From Hyphomicrobiales bacterium (GTDB lineage: Bacteria; Pseudomonadota; Alphaproteobacteria; Rhizobiales; Rhizobiaceae), in assembly GCA_900467745.1 (NCBI GenBank), contig UBQW01000032.1, positions 62,001-126,000 of the forward strand: DNA of 64,000 bases, written 5' to 3'. Shown here piece by piece: positions 1 through 8,222 of this stretch; position 1 is the stretch's first letter, and the number at the start of each line of letters is the position of its first letter. Position numbers and translations under genes: made by a program. The notes beneath the pieces are model-generated. The model searched no databases, was not told the DNA's origin, and was given only the letters and a program-made list of their open reading frames with translations.

Positions 1-19
1 GCAATAATCCGCAGGGTCA

Positions 20-47
20 GCGTGCCAAGCTCGATTTGCCGGCACGC
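20..47 (-). terminator. possible hairpin 3' of the sialidase-like gene
   Basis: A 7-bp inverted repeat (arms 20-26 and 41-47, 14-nt loop) lies about 30 nt beyond the stop codon of the leftward sialidase-like gene. There is no clear T-tract, so it could be a Rho-independent-like terminator or an mRNA-stabilising hairpin, or chance. Confidence 0.3.
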
Positions 48-77
48 CGAGTTGACAAGCGAAGCGCAATTGCGGCG

Positions 78-1262
78 TCAGCCAAGCGCATCCTGAGACA
101 GCCGCACATATTTGATTGCGCGCCGGTAGTAGGTGTAGGCGACATGCACCGTGCCATCGGCCCCTTGGATGATCGACGGGTAGGAAAATTCGCGGTTGAC
201 CGCGTCTTTTGAGTTGTTGCTCAAGCAATAGCCATCGCCCGTATCGAGGTCGATCCGGCGTGGAAAGCTGCGGCCGCCATCCGTCGAAAAGGCGAGGCTG
301 AGTGGCGCACGTGACACGCCCCAGATTGCCTTGCGCCTCTGGCTTGGCTCACTGGCAACGGGTGCTGCCACCTCGTCCCCCTCGATTTCGTCATAAAGCG
401 ACAGGCGACGGGCGTCGGACATCGAGGCGTTGCAATGATTGTAAACCATTGCGATCGTGTCACTTTCCAGCTTGACTGCCTGGATGGAGGAGTTGTTGTT
501 CGGTAGGTCGATCGGCTCCGGTGCACTCCAGTTCTCGCCATCGCTCGAGCGGCTGGACAGCACGTATGCGGCGAAACGGTTGCGATAGAAGGCAACGAAT
601 TCACCTTCCGGCAGGGGCACGATGTTCATGTGAACCGCGCCGATGCTGTCAGGTACCTCGGTCATCGTCCAGCTTTTGCCAGCGTCGCGCGAGATCAGCA
701 CGCCCGCGGTATCGGCGTCACCCGTCCAGCGTTCGCCCGGCAGTCCGACGCAGCGAAAGACCGGCAGCAGCCAGCAGCCCGCGCCGTTCACGACGATCGG
801 TTGGCGCACGAATGTGCCGGGGATATCGCATAGCACGCGGACCTTGCCAAAGGTGCGGCCGCCATCAGCGGAGATACGACATTTGACAACAGAGCCATCC
901 TGGTTCCCGGATGTCTGTGACGTGTACAGCAACCAGACATCTCCGCCAGGCGCGTTGAAAATCAACGGGTTCTGCTCGGATTTAGTCGGATCGTCAGACA
1001 TTTTCTCCGGCTGCGACCATCGCATGGTACCGGGTGTCAGGCGCGACATGTAAATCGATATGTCGCCCATGCCTTCCATTGTGCCGCCGAACCAGACGCA
1101 GATAAGCGTCCCATCCGGCAGGAGGGCCAGGTTGGCGGCGTGGTTCTGTATGCATGGGGAGGGGAGATAGGCATCGAAACGCCCGCTCTTGGCGGGATTG
1201 GCGATGATTTCGCCGGTCATCAGATCAGGAACGGCATCCGGTTGCAAACCCGTGAAGGTCAT
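78..1262 (-). CDS. sialidase-like BNR-repeat protein (exo-alpha-sialidase family)
   Basis: A 394-residue protein with four Asp-box-like elements (ISADGGRTF near residue 131, ISRDAGKSW near 190, SSDGENW near 236, STDGGRSF near 326). These mark a six-bladed beta-propeller of the sialidase/BNR_2 type. The C-terminal stretch around YPSIIQGADG and the Arg-rich segment after it are typical of the BNR_2 group. No signal peptide is visible, so it is probably cytoplasmic and would act on an imported glycoside. A canonical FRIP/YRIP arginine motif is not seen, so true sialidase activity is uncertain; it may hydrolyse or bind another acidic sugar. The stop codon of the upstream aldolase gene is 12 bp away, so the two genes are co-transcribed. 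Confidence 0.75.
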   Translation of the reverse strand: MTFTGLQPDAVPDLMTGEIIANPAKSGRFDAYLPSPCIQNHAANLALLPDGTLICVWFGGTMEGMGDISIYMSRLTPGTMRWSQPEKMSDDPTKSEQNPLIFNAPGGDVWLLYTSQTSGNQDGSVVKCRISADGGRTFGKVRVLCDIPGTFVRQPIVVNGAGCWLLPVFRCVGLPGERWTGDADTAGVLISRDAGKSWTMTEVPDSIGAVHMNIVPLPEGEFVAFYRNRFAAYVLSSRSSDGENWSAPEPIDLPNNNSSIQAVKLESDTIAMVYNHCNASMSDARRLSLYDEIEGDEVAAPVASEPSQRRKAIWGVSRAPLSLAFSTDGGRSFPRRIDLDTGDGYCLSNNSKDAVNREFSYPSIIQGADGTVHVAYTYYRRAIKYVRLSQDALG

Positions 1263-1274
1263 GGTCGTCCTCCT

Positions 1275-2180
1275 TTAGGGCAGTGTCTTGTAGGCGTCGG
1301 CAAGCGATGTGTAGTCGGCGTTGCTGATCGGCATCAGCGGTGCGCGCGTGCGCTTCCAGGCCGGGTTGCCGGTCTTCAGGCCGACCATCGCCTTGATCGT
1401 CGGAATCTGTACATAGGAGTTGGACAATGTGCGATAGGCGTTGATGCGCGCTTGCGCTGTCTCGACCGCCTCAGCGCCGCTTTCGTCGTGGACCTTGTCA
1501 TAGACGGTGCGCAGCGAATCCGCTACCAGGTTTGAGGTGGCGGTGATGCAGCCGGCACCGCCTGCCTTGAGCAGTGGCAGCAGAAGCGGATCGGCCCCGG
1601 CGAGAACCGAGAAGCCGGGATAGGCGGCGATGATAGCCTGCATGTTGTTGAAATCGCCAGCTGATTCCTTGATGCCGACAACAGTGTCGGGGAAGGCTTC
1701 GATCAGTCGACCAATCAGCGGAACCGATAGCGGAACGCCGGAAACCTGCGGAATATGATAGAGGATGACCTGCAGCTTGCTGTCGGAGATCTTTTCCAAA
1801 ATCTGCGAATAGGCAGTAAACAGGCCGTCGTCGGAAACGCCCTTGTAGTAGAAGGGTGGCAACATCACGACCTTGGTGACGCCGAGTGATAGGGCATGCT
1901 TTGTGAGATCGACCGTTTCCTGTATAGCGACGACGCCGGTGCCCGGCAGCAGCTTGTCGGCAGGAATGCCGGCTTTTAGCGCCGCCTCGAGGATCGCCTT
2001 GCGCTCGCTCGACGAGAATGAGTTTGCCTCGCCCGTGGTGCCCAGCAGCGCCACGCCGTGGCATCCCTCGGATAGCAGTCGCTGACAATGTTCGGTGAAG
2101 AGGCCGAGATCCGGACTTCCGTCGGCATTGAGCGGGGTTGCGGCGGCGCTATAGACACCAGTGATCTTGTGCTTGTTCAT
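1275..2180 (-). CDS. DHDPS/N-acetylneuraminate-lyase family aldolase
   Basis: Class I pyruvate-dependent aldolase or dehydratase of the DapA/NanA superfamily, 301 residues. Visible motifs are GTTGE at 47-51 (carboxylate binding of the pyruvate moiety), Tyr141 in YHIP, and the Schiff-base Lys171 in GIKES. The start at 2180 is chosen because a GGAGGA ribosome site sits 5-8 nt upstream; the open frame extends 30 codons further without family resemblance. Pairing with the sialidase-like gene suggests cleavage of a sialic-acid-like or 2-keto-3-deoxy acid sugar, but true DHDPS and other 2-keto-acid lyases share these motifs. It is divergent from the dipeptide-type ABC operon. Confidence 0.85.
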   Translation of the reverse strand: MNKHKITGVYSAAATPLNADGSPDLGLFTEHCQRLLSEGCHGVALLGTTGEANSFSSSERKAILEAALKAGIPADKLLPGTGVVAIQETVDLTKHALSLGVTKVVMLPPFYYKGVSDDGLFTAYSQILEKISDSKLQVILYHIPQVSGVPLSVPLIGRLIEAFPDTVVGIKESAGDFNNMQAIIAAYPGFSVLAGADPLLLPLLKAGGAGCITATSNLVADSLRTVYDKVHDESGAEAVETAQARINAYRTLSNSYVQIPTIKAMVGLKTGNPAWKRTRAPLMPISNADYTSLADAYKTLP

Positions 2181-2271
2181 GTCGTCCTCCTCGGATGAAC
2201 GCCGCATATCGCGGCAAAAGGCGGGAAACCCGGCCTGCAAGATGCGGTTTTCTTCATCCTCGTCTTGCATG

Positions 2272-2286
2272 TTGTCAATATGACAA
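2272..2286. promoter_or_regulatory. candidate operator, TTGTCA-N3-TGACAA
   Basis: A perfect 6-bp inverted repeat with a 3-bp spacer (ATA) lies in the AT-rich 304-bp gap between the divergent aldolase and SBP genes. Size and symmetry resemble GntR/FCD operators. The likely ligand is the GntR protein encoded at 9306-10058; this assignment is inference. Confidence 0.45.
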
Positions 2287-2291
2287 TAGGC

Positions 2292-2326
2292 ATTTCAATC
2301 GATCGTATTTTTCAACGCATTGAAAT
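2292..2326. repeat. 8-bp inverted repeat in divergent promoter region
   Basis: ATTTCAAT at 2292-2299 is the exact reverse complement of ATTGAAAT at 2319-2326. The spacing of arm centres (about 27 bp) would allow a looped or two-dimer regulatory site. No function is proven. A TTGACA box at 2380-2385 in the same gap could serve as a -35 element for the rightward operon, but no convincing -10 follows it. Confidence 0.35.
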
Positions 2327-2484
2327 AACACATTAAAATTTTTGTCGATTTCGCAGAAGTGTGGGAGAATTAATTTTTGTTGACATATTTACATTAACGA
2401 GCGAGTGTCTGCGCCATGTCATGACGCACTTTCGGGATGGAGCGAAAGAGGCAAGCGTCATCGATTTTGTCATGGGAGGATGGA

Positions 2485-4134
2485 ATGACTGATCGGACGA
2501 ATGAGAATAAGGGCCAGGAAAAGGGATTGTCGCGCCGCGAGGCGCTGAAGCTCGGCCTCGCCGCAGGTGTTGGGCTCACCGTTTTCGGCTTGAACGCCAA
2601 AATCGTGCTTGCAGATGACGGGCAGGTGCTCAAGGTCGCCAACCCGGCGTTTAACCAGGATTGGTCGCCGTTGCGCGGCGGTGGTGTTCCGTTCCGCTGG
2701 AACTCGATCTGGTGGGCATCGCCGATGTATTTCGACAGCGAAGGCAAGATCAAGCCTTACGTCTTCACCAGCTGGGAATCGCCGGACAACAAAGTCTGGA
2801 CCTTCAAGATCGATCCCAAGGCAACCTTCTCCGACGGAAGCAAGATTACCTCGGCTGACGTCAAGGGCTCCTGGGAAGTCGCCTCCATGCCCAACACCAA
2901 GAGCCAGCGTGCAGATCAGGTGCTGAGCAAGGTTGAGGGCTACAAGGAAATCGGTGCCGGTTCCGGCAACGAGCTGACGGGTGTCGCAACCCCTGATGAA
3001 GGCACTGTCGTCGTGACGCTGACGGAAGCTGATCCGATCTTCTTCATGCGCCTTGCCAACCACATCGCGCCGATCACCAAGGCCGCGCAGTCTCGCGGCA
3101 GCGACGGCGAGGAAGTGGCGGATTGGTACAAGCCCGACAGCAGCGCCGTCTATTCCGGCCCGTTCAAGCTCACCAGCATCGATATCGACGCAGGCAAGCT
3201 GGTATTCGAGCCAAACGAGAACTTCTTCGGCCCGAAGCCAAAGCTGGCCCGCATCGAGATCACCTCGATTGAAGACAATGTAACGGCGACGTCGCTGATC
3301 AAGTCCGGCGAATTCAACGCGCATACCGAATTGGTGACCTCGACGATCATCCAGGATCTTGGCCCCGAATTCTCCGCCGGTCCGCTGATCCCGACAAGCC
3401 AGCACTTCTGGTTCAACGTCACCCGCGCACCGATGGACGATCCGAAGGTTCGTCAGGCGCTGATCATGGCGATCGACCGTGACGGTCTCTTCAAGGCGTC
3501 CTATCCTGATGGTCCGCACAAAAAGGCCGACCAGATCCTGAACTCCGTACCCGGCGCCGACAACTCCGGCTTCGAGCCCTATCCTTATGATCCGGCCGCC
3601 GCCAAGAAGCTGCTCGCCGAATCCAGTTACGGTGGTCCAGAACGCCTGCCGAAGATCCTCTTCGTCGGCATCTCTGCCCCGGCCATCCAGGCGGCGGCGC
3701 AGTATATCGCCGAGCAGTGGCGCCAGAACCTCGGCATCACTGCCGTCGACATGAAGCCGCAGCAGGACTCCTATGCCGGCCCGGACCAGAACGCGGTGCA
3801 GATCTTCCGCGACGACGTCGGCACCCGTGTTCCTGACGCAGTCTCCTATCTCGCCGGCTGCATCGCCTCGACCTCGTCCAACGCGCAGAACAAGCTCGGC
3901 GGCTACAAGAATGACAAGGTCGATGCCGCACTTGCGGAAGCCGCGACCAAGGCGGCCGACGATCCCGATCGCATCAAGCTCGCCCAGGATGCCCAGAAGG
4001 CATTCCGCGAAGATTGGGCCTTCATTCCGTGGTACTCTCAGGCGATGTCGCGCTGGGCCACCAAGGAGGTCAAGGGCATGGAGAAGAACCTCGACTGGCA
4101 GGTCGTGGCGCCCTGGGACATTTCGATCGGCTGA
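2485..4134 (+). CDS. ABC transporter substrate-binding protein, family 5 (dipeptide/SatA type)
   Basis: A 549-residue periplasmic solute-binding protein of the DppA/OppA (SBP_bac_5) class. The N-terminus carries a twin-arginine signal (SRREALKLG followed by a hydrophobic segment), implying Tat export. Size and domain plan match cluster C binding proteins, which bind peptides, nickel, opines or, in Haemophilus ducreyi SatA, sialic acid. The start at 2485 is supported by GGGAGGA at 2474-2480; an upstream in-frame start at 2437 has no such site. It is the first gene of the operon running to about 10058. The ligand is unknown, though an acidic sugar is suggested by the neighbours. Confidence 0.88.
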   Translation: MTDRTNENKGQEKGLSRREALKLGLAAGVGLTVFGLNAKIVLADDGQVLKVANPAFNQDWSPLRGGGVPFRWNSIWWASPMYFDSEGKIKPYVFTSWESPDNKVWTFKIDPKATFSDGSKITSADVKGSWEVASMPNTKSQRADQVLSKVEGYKEIGAGSGNELTGVATPDEGTVVVTLTEADPIFFMRLANHIAPITKAAQSRGSDGEEVADWYKPDSSAVYSGPFKLTSIDIDAGKLVFEPNENFFGPKPKLARIEITSIEDNVTATSLIKSGEFNAHTELVTSTIIQDLGPEFSAGPLIPTSQHFWFNVTRAPMDDPKVRQALIMAIDRDGLFKASYPDGPHKKADQILNSVPGADNSGFEPYPYDPAAAKKLLAESSYGGPERLPKILFVGISAPAIQAAAQYIAEQWRQNLGITAVDMKPQQDSYAGPDQNAVQIFRDDVGTRVPDAVSYLAGCIASTSSNAQNKLGGYKNDKVDAALAEAATKAADDPDRIKLAQDAQKAFREDWAFIPWYSQAMSRWATKEVKGMEKNLDWQVVAPWDISIG

Positions 4135-4197
4135 GCCGGTCCGAAACCTACGAACAGATAGCCCACCCGTAATCGGATTTTGGGCAACCTAGCAACC

Positions 4198-4223
4198 GCG
4201 CGAAGACCGCAAGGCCTTCGCGC
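4198..4223 (+). promoter_or_regulatory. intercistronic stem-loop after SBP gene
   Basis: GCGCGAAG (4198-4205) pairs with CTTCGCGC (4216-4223). Two further C-G pairs close a GCAA tetraloop of the GNRA type. It lies 64 nt after the SBP stop codon and before the permease. Such hairpins commonly protect the 5' SBP message from 3' exonuclease and reduce downstream expression (as in malE-malF); that role is inferred here. Confidence 0.6.
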
Positions 4224-4280
4224 AAGTTTCAAGAAGACATCGCATGTCCGCGTGAAAGCGGAAACGTGTCTGCCAACCGG

Positions 4281-4290
4281 TGGGAGGTGA
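4281..4290 (+). promoter_or_regulatory. ribosome-binding site selecting a TTG start
   Basis: TGGGAGGTGA is nearly fully complementary to the 16S 3' end and lies just before the TTG at 4293. The protein from there begins LLRYVLTRF, the usual beginning of DppB-type permeases. The alternative GTG at 4266 lies upstream of this site and would bypass it. Confidence 0.6.
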
Positions 4291-4292
4291 CC

Positions 4293-5249
4293 TTGTTACG
4301 CTACGTGCTAACCCGGTTTGCCATCTGGATTCCGTCAGTCCTTATCGTCATGCTGGCCGTCTATGCGCTGGCGTTCTATGGTGCTGGCGATCCGATCAAG
4401 CTGATCTTTCTGCGCGCACCGGGCGACGTCGCCTATAACCCGCAGCGCATCGAAGCCATCCGCGAGAGTGCCGGCCTGAACCGGCCCTTCATCGAGCAGT
4501 TCGGCCTTTACATCTGGAACCTGCTGCATGGCCAGTTCGGCAACTCGCTGACATCCGGCCGCTCTGTCTGGGCCATGGTTTCGGCTGCCGCTCCCGTCTC
4601 CTTCAAGCTGGCGCTCTGTTCCATCATCCTCACGACGGTCATTGCCATTCCGCTCGGCATGATCGCCGCGATGAACCAGAACAGCCGCCTCGACTACACC
4701 ATCCTCGGCTCGGCGCTGTTCCTCTGGGCAATCCCAGCCTATGTCGCCGGCCCGCTTTTGATGGTTGGCCTCATCGTGCTGATGCCGATGATCAAGATTC
4801 CCTATGGCTGGGGCGGCGTCTTCGATGTGCGCATCTTGTTGCCGCTGATCGTCCTTTCCTTCCAACCGATCGCACTGATCGTGCGACAGACGCGGGCCGC
4901 CGTCATCGAGGTTCTGTCCGAGGATTTCGTCCGTACCGCTCGCGCCAAGGGCGTGCCTGAAATGGTCGTGGCGCTGCGCCATATCCTGCGCCCGGTGCTG
5001 ACACCCGTCGTCACCCAGCTCGGCCTGATCATGATCACCATCGTCAACGGCGCGATCTTCGTCGAGCTCGTCTTCGGTCTGCCAGGTCTTGGCCGCCTGA
5101 CCGTACAGGCGCTGACCAATTCGGACTATCCCGTCATTCTGGCGATCACGCTTATCGGATCTTTCCTGGTGATGATGTCGAACCTTCTCGTCGACGTTCT
5201 CTACCCGCTGCTTGATCCGCGTGCCAACGATGCAAGAAGGAGCCGCTGA
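4293..5249 (+). CDS. dipeptide-type ABC transporter permease (DppB-like)
   Basis: Inner-membrane permease of 318 residues from a TTG start. It has an N-terminal anchor helix, a long periplasmic loop (QRIEAIRESAGL region) and a core of about five further transmembrane segments. The EAA-type loop that contacts the ATPases is visible as EDFVRTARAKGV in the C-terminal half. It pairs with the DppC-like subunit 2 bp downstream. A GTG at 4266 would add nine residues but lies before the ribosome site. Confidence 0.9.
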   Translation: MLRYVLTRFAIWIPSVLIVMLAVYALAFYGAGDPIKLIFLRAPGDVAYNPQRIEAIRESAGLNRPFIEQFGLYIWNLLHGQFGNSLTSGRSVWAMVSAAAPVSFKLALCSIILTTVIAIPLGMIAAMNQNSRLDYTILGSALFLWAIPAYVAGPLLMVGLIVLMPMIKIPYGWGGVFDVRILLPLIVLSFQPIALIVRQTRAAVIEVLSEDFVRTARAKGVPEMVVALRHILRPVLTPVVTQLGLIMITIVNGAIFVELVFGLPGLGRLTVQALTNSDYPVILAITLIGSFLVMMSNLLVDVLYPLLDPRANDARRSR

Positions 5250-5251
5250 CC

Positions 5252-6211
5252 ATGTCCGCCATCCCTCTCTCTCCCGTCGCCCAACAGGAAGAAGCACCCG
5301 TCAGCCTGTGGCGCGATGCGTGGTATCGCCTGAAGCGCAACAAGCTTGCCGTCTTCGGTCTCGCAGTCGTGCTCATCTTGGCCTTCGCCGCGATCTTCGG
5401 CCCCTATCTGACGCCTTATGACTATCTGAGCCAGGACCTGCAGGCCCGCAACGCCGTCCCGTCGCTGACGCATCTCTTCGGTACCGACGATCTCGGCCGC
5501 GACGTCTTCAGCCGTGTTGTCTTTGGCACCCGCACGGCCTTCCTGGTTGCTGTCATCGTGACCGTCATCGCAGTGTTCATCGGGACCCTACTCGGGGCGA
5601 TTGCCGGCTTCTTCGGCAATCCGTTCGATCGCGTCATCATGTGGTTGACCGACATGACGATGTCGGTGCCGAACCTGCTCCTGGTCGTCGTCATCAACGC
5701 ATCGCTGAAGTCGCCGATCACCAAGTGGATGGAGGCGCAGTATCTGGCGACCCTCAACCCCTTCTATCGCCAGACGATCTGGGTCGATTTCATGCTGGTC
5801 TTCGGCTCGATGGCGCTTATCTCCTGGCCGCCTTATGCACGCCTCGTTCGCGCTCAAGTCCTGTCGATCCGCAGCCGTCCCTATATCACTGCTGCCCAAG
5901 CGCTCGGTCTGTCGAATTGGATCATCATGAAGCGCTACGTCATTCCGAACGCGCTTGGTCCTCTGATCGTCTCGGTTAGTGCCGGTCTTGGCACGGCCAT
6001 GGTGCTCGAAAGCGCCTTCAGCTTCCTCGGTGTCGGCGTCAATCCGCCCACGCCCAGCTGGGGCAATATGATCTCCGACGGTCTGCGTGTCTGGCAGCAC
6101 TATCCGCATCTGCTGGCCGCTCCGGCCGCCGTCCTCGGGCTTGCCTCGGTCGCCTTCAGCTTCCTCGGCGACGGCCTCAACGACGCCCTCAATCCGCGGG
6201 GTTCCAAGTAA
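5252..6211 (+). CDS. dipeptide-type ABC transporter permease (DppC-like)
   Basis: Second inner-membrane subunit, 319 residues. It begins with the cytoplasmic OppC N-terminal segment (WYRLKRNKLAVFGL), followed by about six transmembrane helices. The EAA loop is RPYITAAQALGLSNW, followed by an IPNALGP segment. The stop codon overlaps the start of the next gene (ATGA-type junction at 6211), so translational coupling to the ATPase gene is likely. It forms the channel together with the preceding gene product. Confidence 0.92.
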   Translation: MSAIPLSPVAQQEEAPVSLWRDAWYRLKRNKLAVFGLAVVLILAFAAIFGPYLTPYDYLSQDLQARNAVPSLTHLFGTDDLGRDVFSRVVFGTRTAFLVAVIVTVIAVFIGTLLGAIAGFFGNPFDRVIMWLTDMTMSVPNLLLVVVINASLKSPITKWMEAQYLATLNPFYRQTIWVDFMLVFGSMALISWPPYARLVRAQVLSIRSRPYITAAQALGLSNWIIMKRYVIPNALGPLIVSVSAGLGTAMVLESAFSFLGVGVNPPTPSWGNMISDGLRVWQHYPHLLAAPAAVLGLASVAFSFLGDGLNDALNPRGSK

Positions 6212-7230
6212 TGACCCAGGTGATGAACACGACGCGATCCAACGAGAAATTGCTCGATGTCCGCGGCCTGACAGTCGAGATTGACGGCAGGAACGGCCCG
6301 GCCGTCGTGGTCGATGGTATCGACCTTCACGTCAACAAGGGCGAAACGCTCGGCGTCGTCGGCGAATCCGGTTGCGGCAAGAGCCTGACCATGCTGAGCC
6401 TGATGCGGCTCTTGCCGAACAAGATCAGGGTCACCAAGGGCTCTGCAAGCTTTGACGGCCACGACCTGCAGAAGATGTCGAACAAGGAGCTGCGCAAGGT
6501 CCGTGGCGGCGACATTGGCTTCGTTTTCCAGGATCCGATGACCTCGCTGAACCCGGTGATGCGCATCGGCGACCAGATCTGCGAACCGCTGATCTACCAC
6601 CGCGGCATGAAGAAGGCGCAGGCACGCGCACGCGCCGTAGAGCTTTTGCGCCTCGTGGGTATCCCTGGACCGGAAGAGCGGCTTCAAGCCTATCCTCACG
6701 AACTCTCCGGCGGCATGCGCCAACGCGTCATGATCGCAATCGGCCTCGCCTGCAATCCGAAGCTCCTGATTGCCGACGAACCGACAACAGCGCTTGACGT
6801 TACCATCCAGGCGCAGATCGTCGACCTCGTCAAGGACCTGCGCGCCAAGCTCGGCATGTCGGTCGTCTGGATCACCCACGATCTGGCATTGATCGCTGGT
6901 CTGGTCGACCGTGTTGCTGTGCTTTACGCCGGCACCGTGGTTGAAGATGCACCAGTCGACGAACTCTATGCCCGCCCGAGCCATCCCTATACGCGCGGCC
7001 TGCTTGCCTCGATTCCGAAGCTGTCGGATGCGCCGGCAAGCCGGCTGAGCTCGATCGGTGGTACGCCGCCAGAGCCAGGACGCCGCCCCAAGGGCTGCCC
7101 TTTTGCCCCGCGCTGTCCGTTGGCGGAAGCCGTCTGCCATGAAAGCGTGCCGAAACTCGAACCGATTGCGGGCGCTACAAACCACCGCACCGCCTGCTTC
7201 GTCGTTCAGAAAATGCAGGAGGCCGCGTGA
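6211..7230 (+). CDS. dipeptide-type ABC transporter ATPase (DppD-like)
   Basis: Cytoplasmic ATPase of 339 residues. Walker A is GESGCGKS, the signature is LSGGMRQRV, Walker B is LLIADEPTTALD, and the H-loop follows in WITHDLAL. The C-terminal oligopeptide/dipeptide domain carries a cysteine-containing segment (CPFAPRCPLAEAVC) typical of this subfamily, which in some members binds an Fe-S cluster. It overlaps the next ATPase gene by 4 bp and would form a heterodimer with it. Confidence 0.93.
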   Translation: MTQVMNTTRSNEKLLDVRGLTVEIDGRNGPAVVVDGIDLHVNKGETLGVVGESGCGKSLTMLSLMRLLPNKIRVTKGSASFDGHDLQKMSNKELRKVRGGDIGFVFQDPMTSLNPVMRIGDQICEPLIYHRGMKKAQARARAVELLRLVGIPGPEERLQAYPHELSGGMRQRVMIAIGLACNPKLLIADEPTTALDVTIQAQIVDLVKDLRAKLGMSVVWITHDLALIAGLVDRVAVLYAGTVVEDAPVDELYARPSHPYTRGLLASIPKLSDAPASRLSSIGGTPPEPGRRPKGCPFAPRCPLAEAVCHESVPKLEPIAGATNHRTACFVVQKMQEAA

Positions 7231-8222
7231 TGGGTGCCCAACCGCTGCTCAAGGTCGAAAATCTCGTCAAGCATTTCCACGTCAAGCTCGGTGCATTCGG
7301 TGAGCGCTCGGCAACCGTTTACGCGCTCGACAACGTCAATCTAGACATCATGGAGGGGGAGACGCTCTCGCTCGTCGGCGAATCCGGCTGCGGCAAGTCG
7401 ACAACGGGCTTCACCATCCTCAACCTTTACAAGGCGACATCAGGCAAGGTCGTCTACAAGGGACAGGATTTGGCGACGCTGGATGAAAAGCAGATGCGGC
7501 CCTTCCGCCGCGACCTGCAGATCGTCTTCCAGGACCCCTATTCGACGCTCAACCCGCGCATGACGATCGGTGAGGCCGTCGGTGAGCCGATCCTCTTCCA
7601 CAAGCTTTGCTCCAAGGCCGAGCTGAAAGATCGCGTCGCAGCGCTTTTGACGGACGTCGGCCTGCCGACCCGCTTTGCGCAGCGCTATCCGCACGAGCTT
7701 TCCGGCGGCCAGCGTCAGCGCGTCGTCATCGCCCGCGCGCTCGCCTGCCAGCCGAAATTCATAGTTTGTGACGAGGCGATTTCGGCGCTCGACGTGTCTA
7801 TCCAGGCACAGATCATCAATCTCCTGCTCGATCTGCAGGAAAAATACGGCCTCACATACCTGTTTATCGCTCATGACCTCGCCGTCGTGCGACACATCAG
7901 CACCCGCGTCGGCGTCATGTATCTCGGGCGCCTGGCCGAACTCGCGACCCGCGAGGAACTGTTCGAAAACCCGCTTCACCCCTATACCAAAGCGCTGCTG
8001 TCGGCCGTACCGGAAACCGATCCAGAGCTTGAACGCACCCGGACACGGCAGATCCTCCAAGGCGACGTCCCGAGCCCGCTCAATCCACCGAGCGGCTGCC
8101 GCTTCCATTCACGCTGTCCAATCGCCATGGATGTGTGCAGCAAGGTCGTCCCGGAGTGGAAGGAGGCAAAGCCCGGCCATCTCGTTGCCTGCCATGCGGT
8201 CAACACGGGACAGACTGCATGA
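7227..8222 (+). CDS. dipeptide-type ABC transporter ATPase (DppF-like)
   Basis: Second ATPase of the importer, 331 residues. Walker A is GESGCGKST and the signature is LSGGQRQRV. Walker B reads FIVCDEAISALD, with DEAISALD instead of the more common DEPTSALD. The C-terminal oligopeptide domain again carries a Cys-containing segment (CRFHSRCPIAMDVC). Its stop overlaps the start of the kinase gene, tying transport to the first intracellular step. Confidence 0.93.
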   Translation: MMGAQPLLKVENLVKHFHVKLGAFGERSATVYALDNVNLDIMEGETLSLVGESGCGKSTTGFTILNLYKATSGKVVYKGQDLATLDEKQMRPFRRDLQIVFQDPYSTLNPRMTIGEAVGEPILFHKLCSKAELKDRVAALLTDVGLPTRFAQRYPHELSGGQRQRVVIARALACQPKFIVCDEAISALDVSIQAQIINLLLDLQEKYGLTYLFIAHDLAVVRHISTRVGVMYLGRLAELATREELFENPLHPYTKALLSAVPETDPELERTRTRQILQGDVPSPLNPPSGCRFHSRCPIAMDVCSKVVPEWKEAKPGHLVACHAVNTGQTA

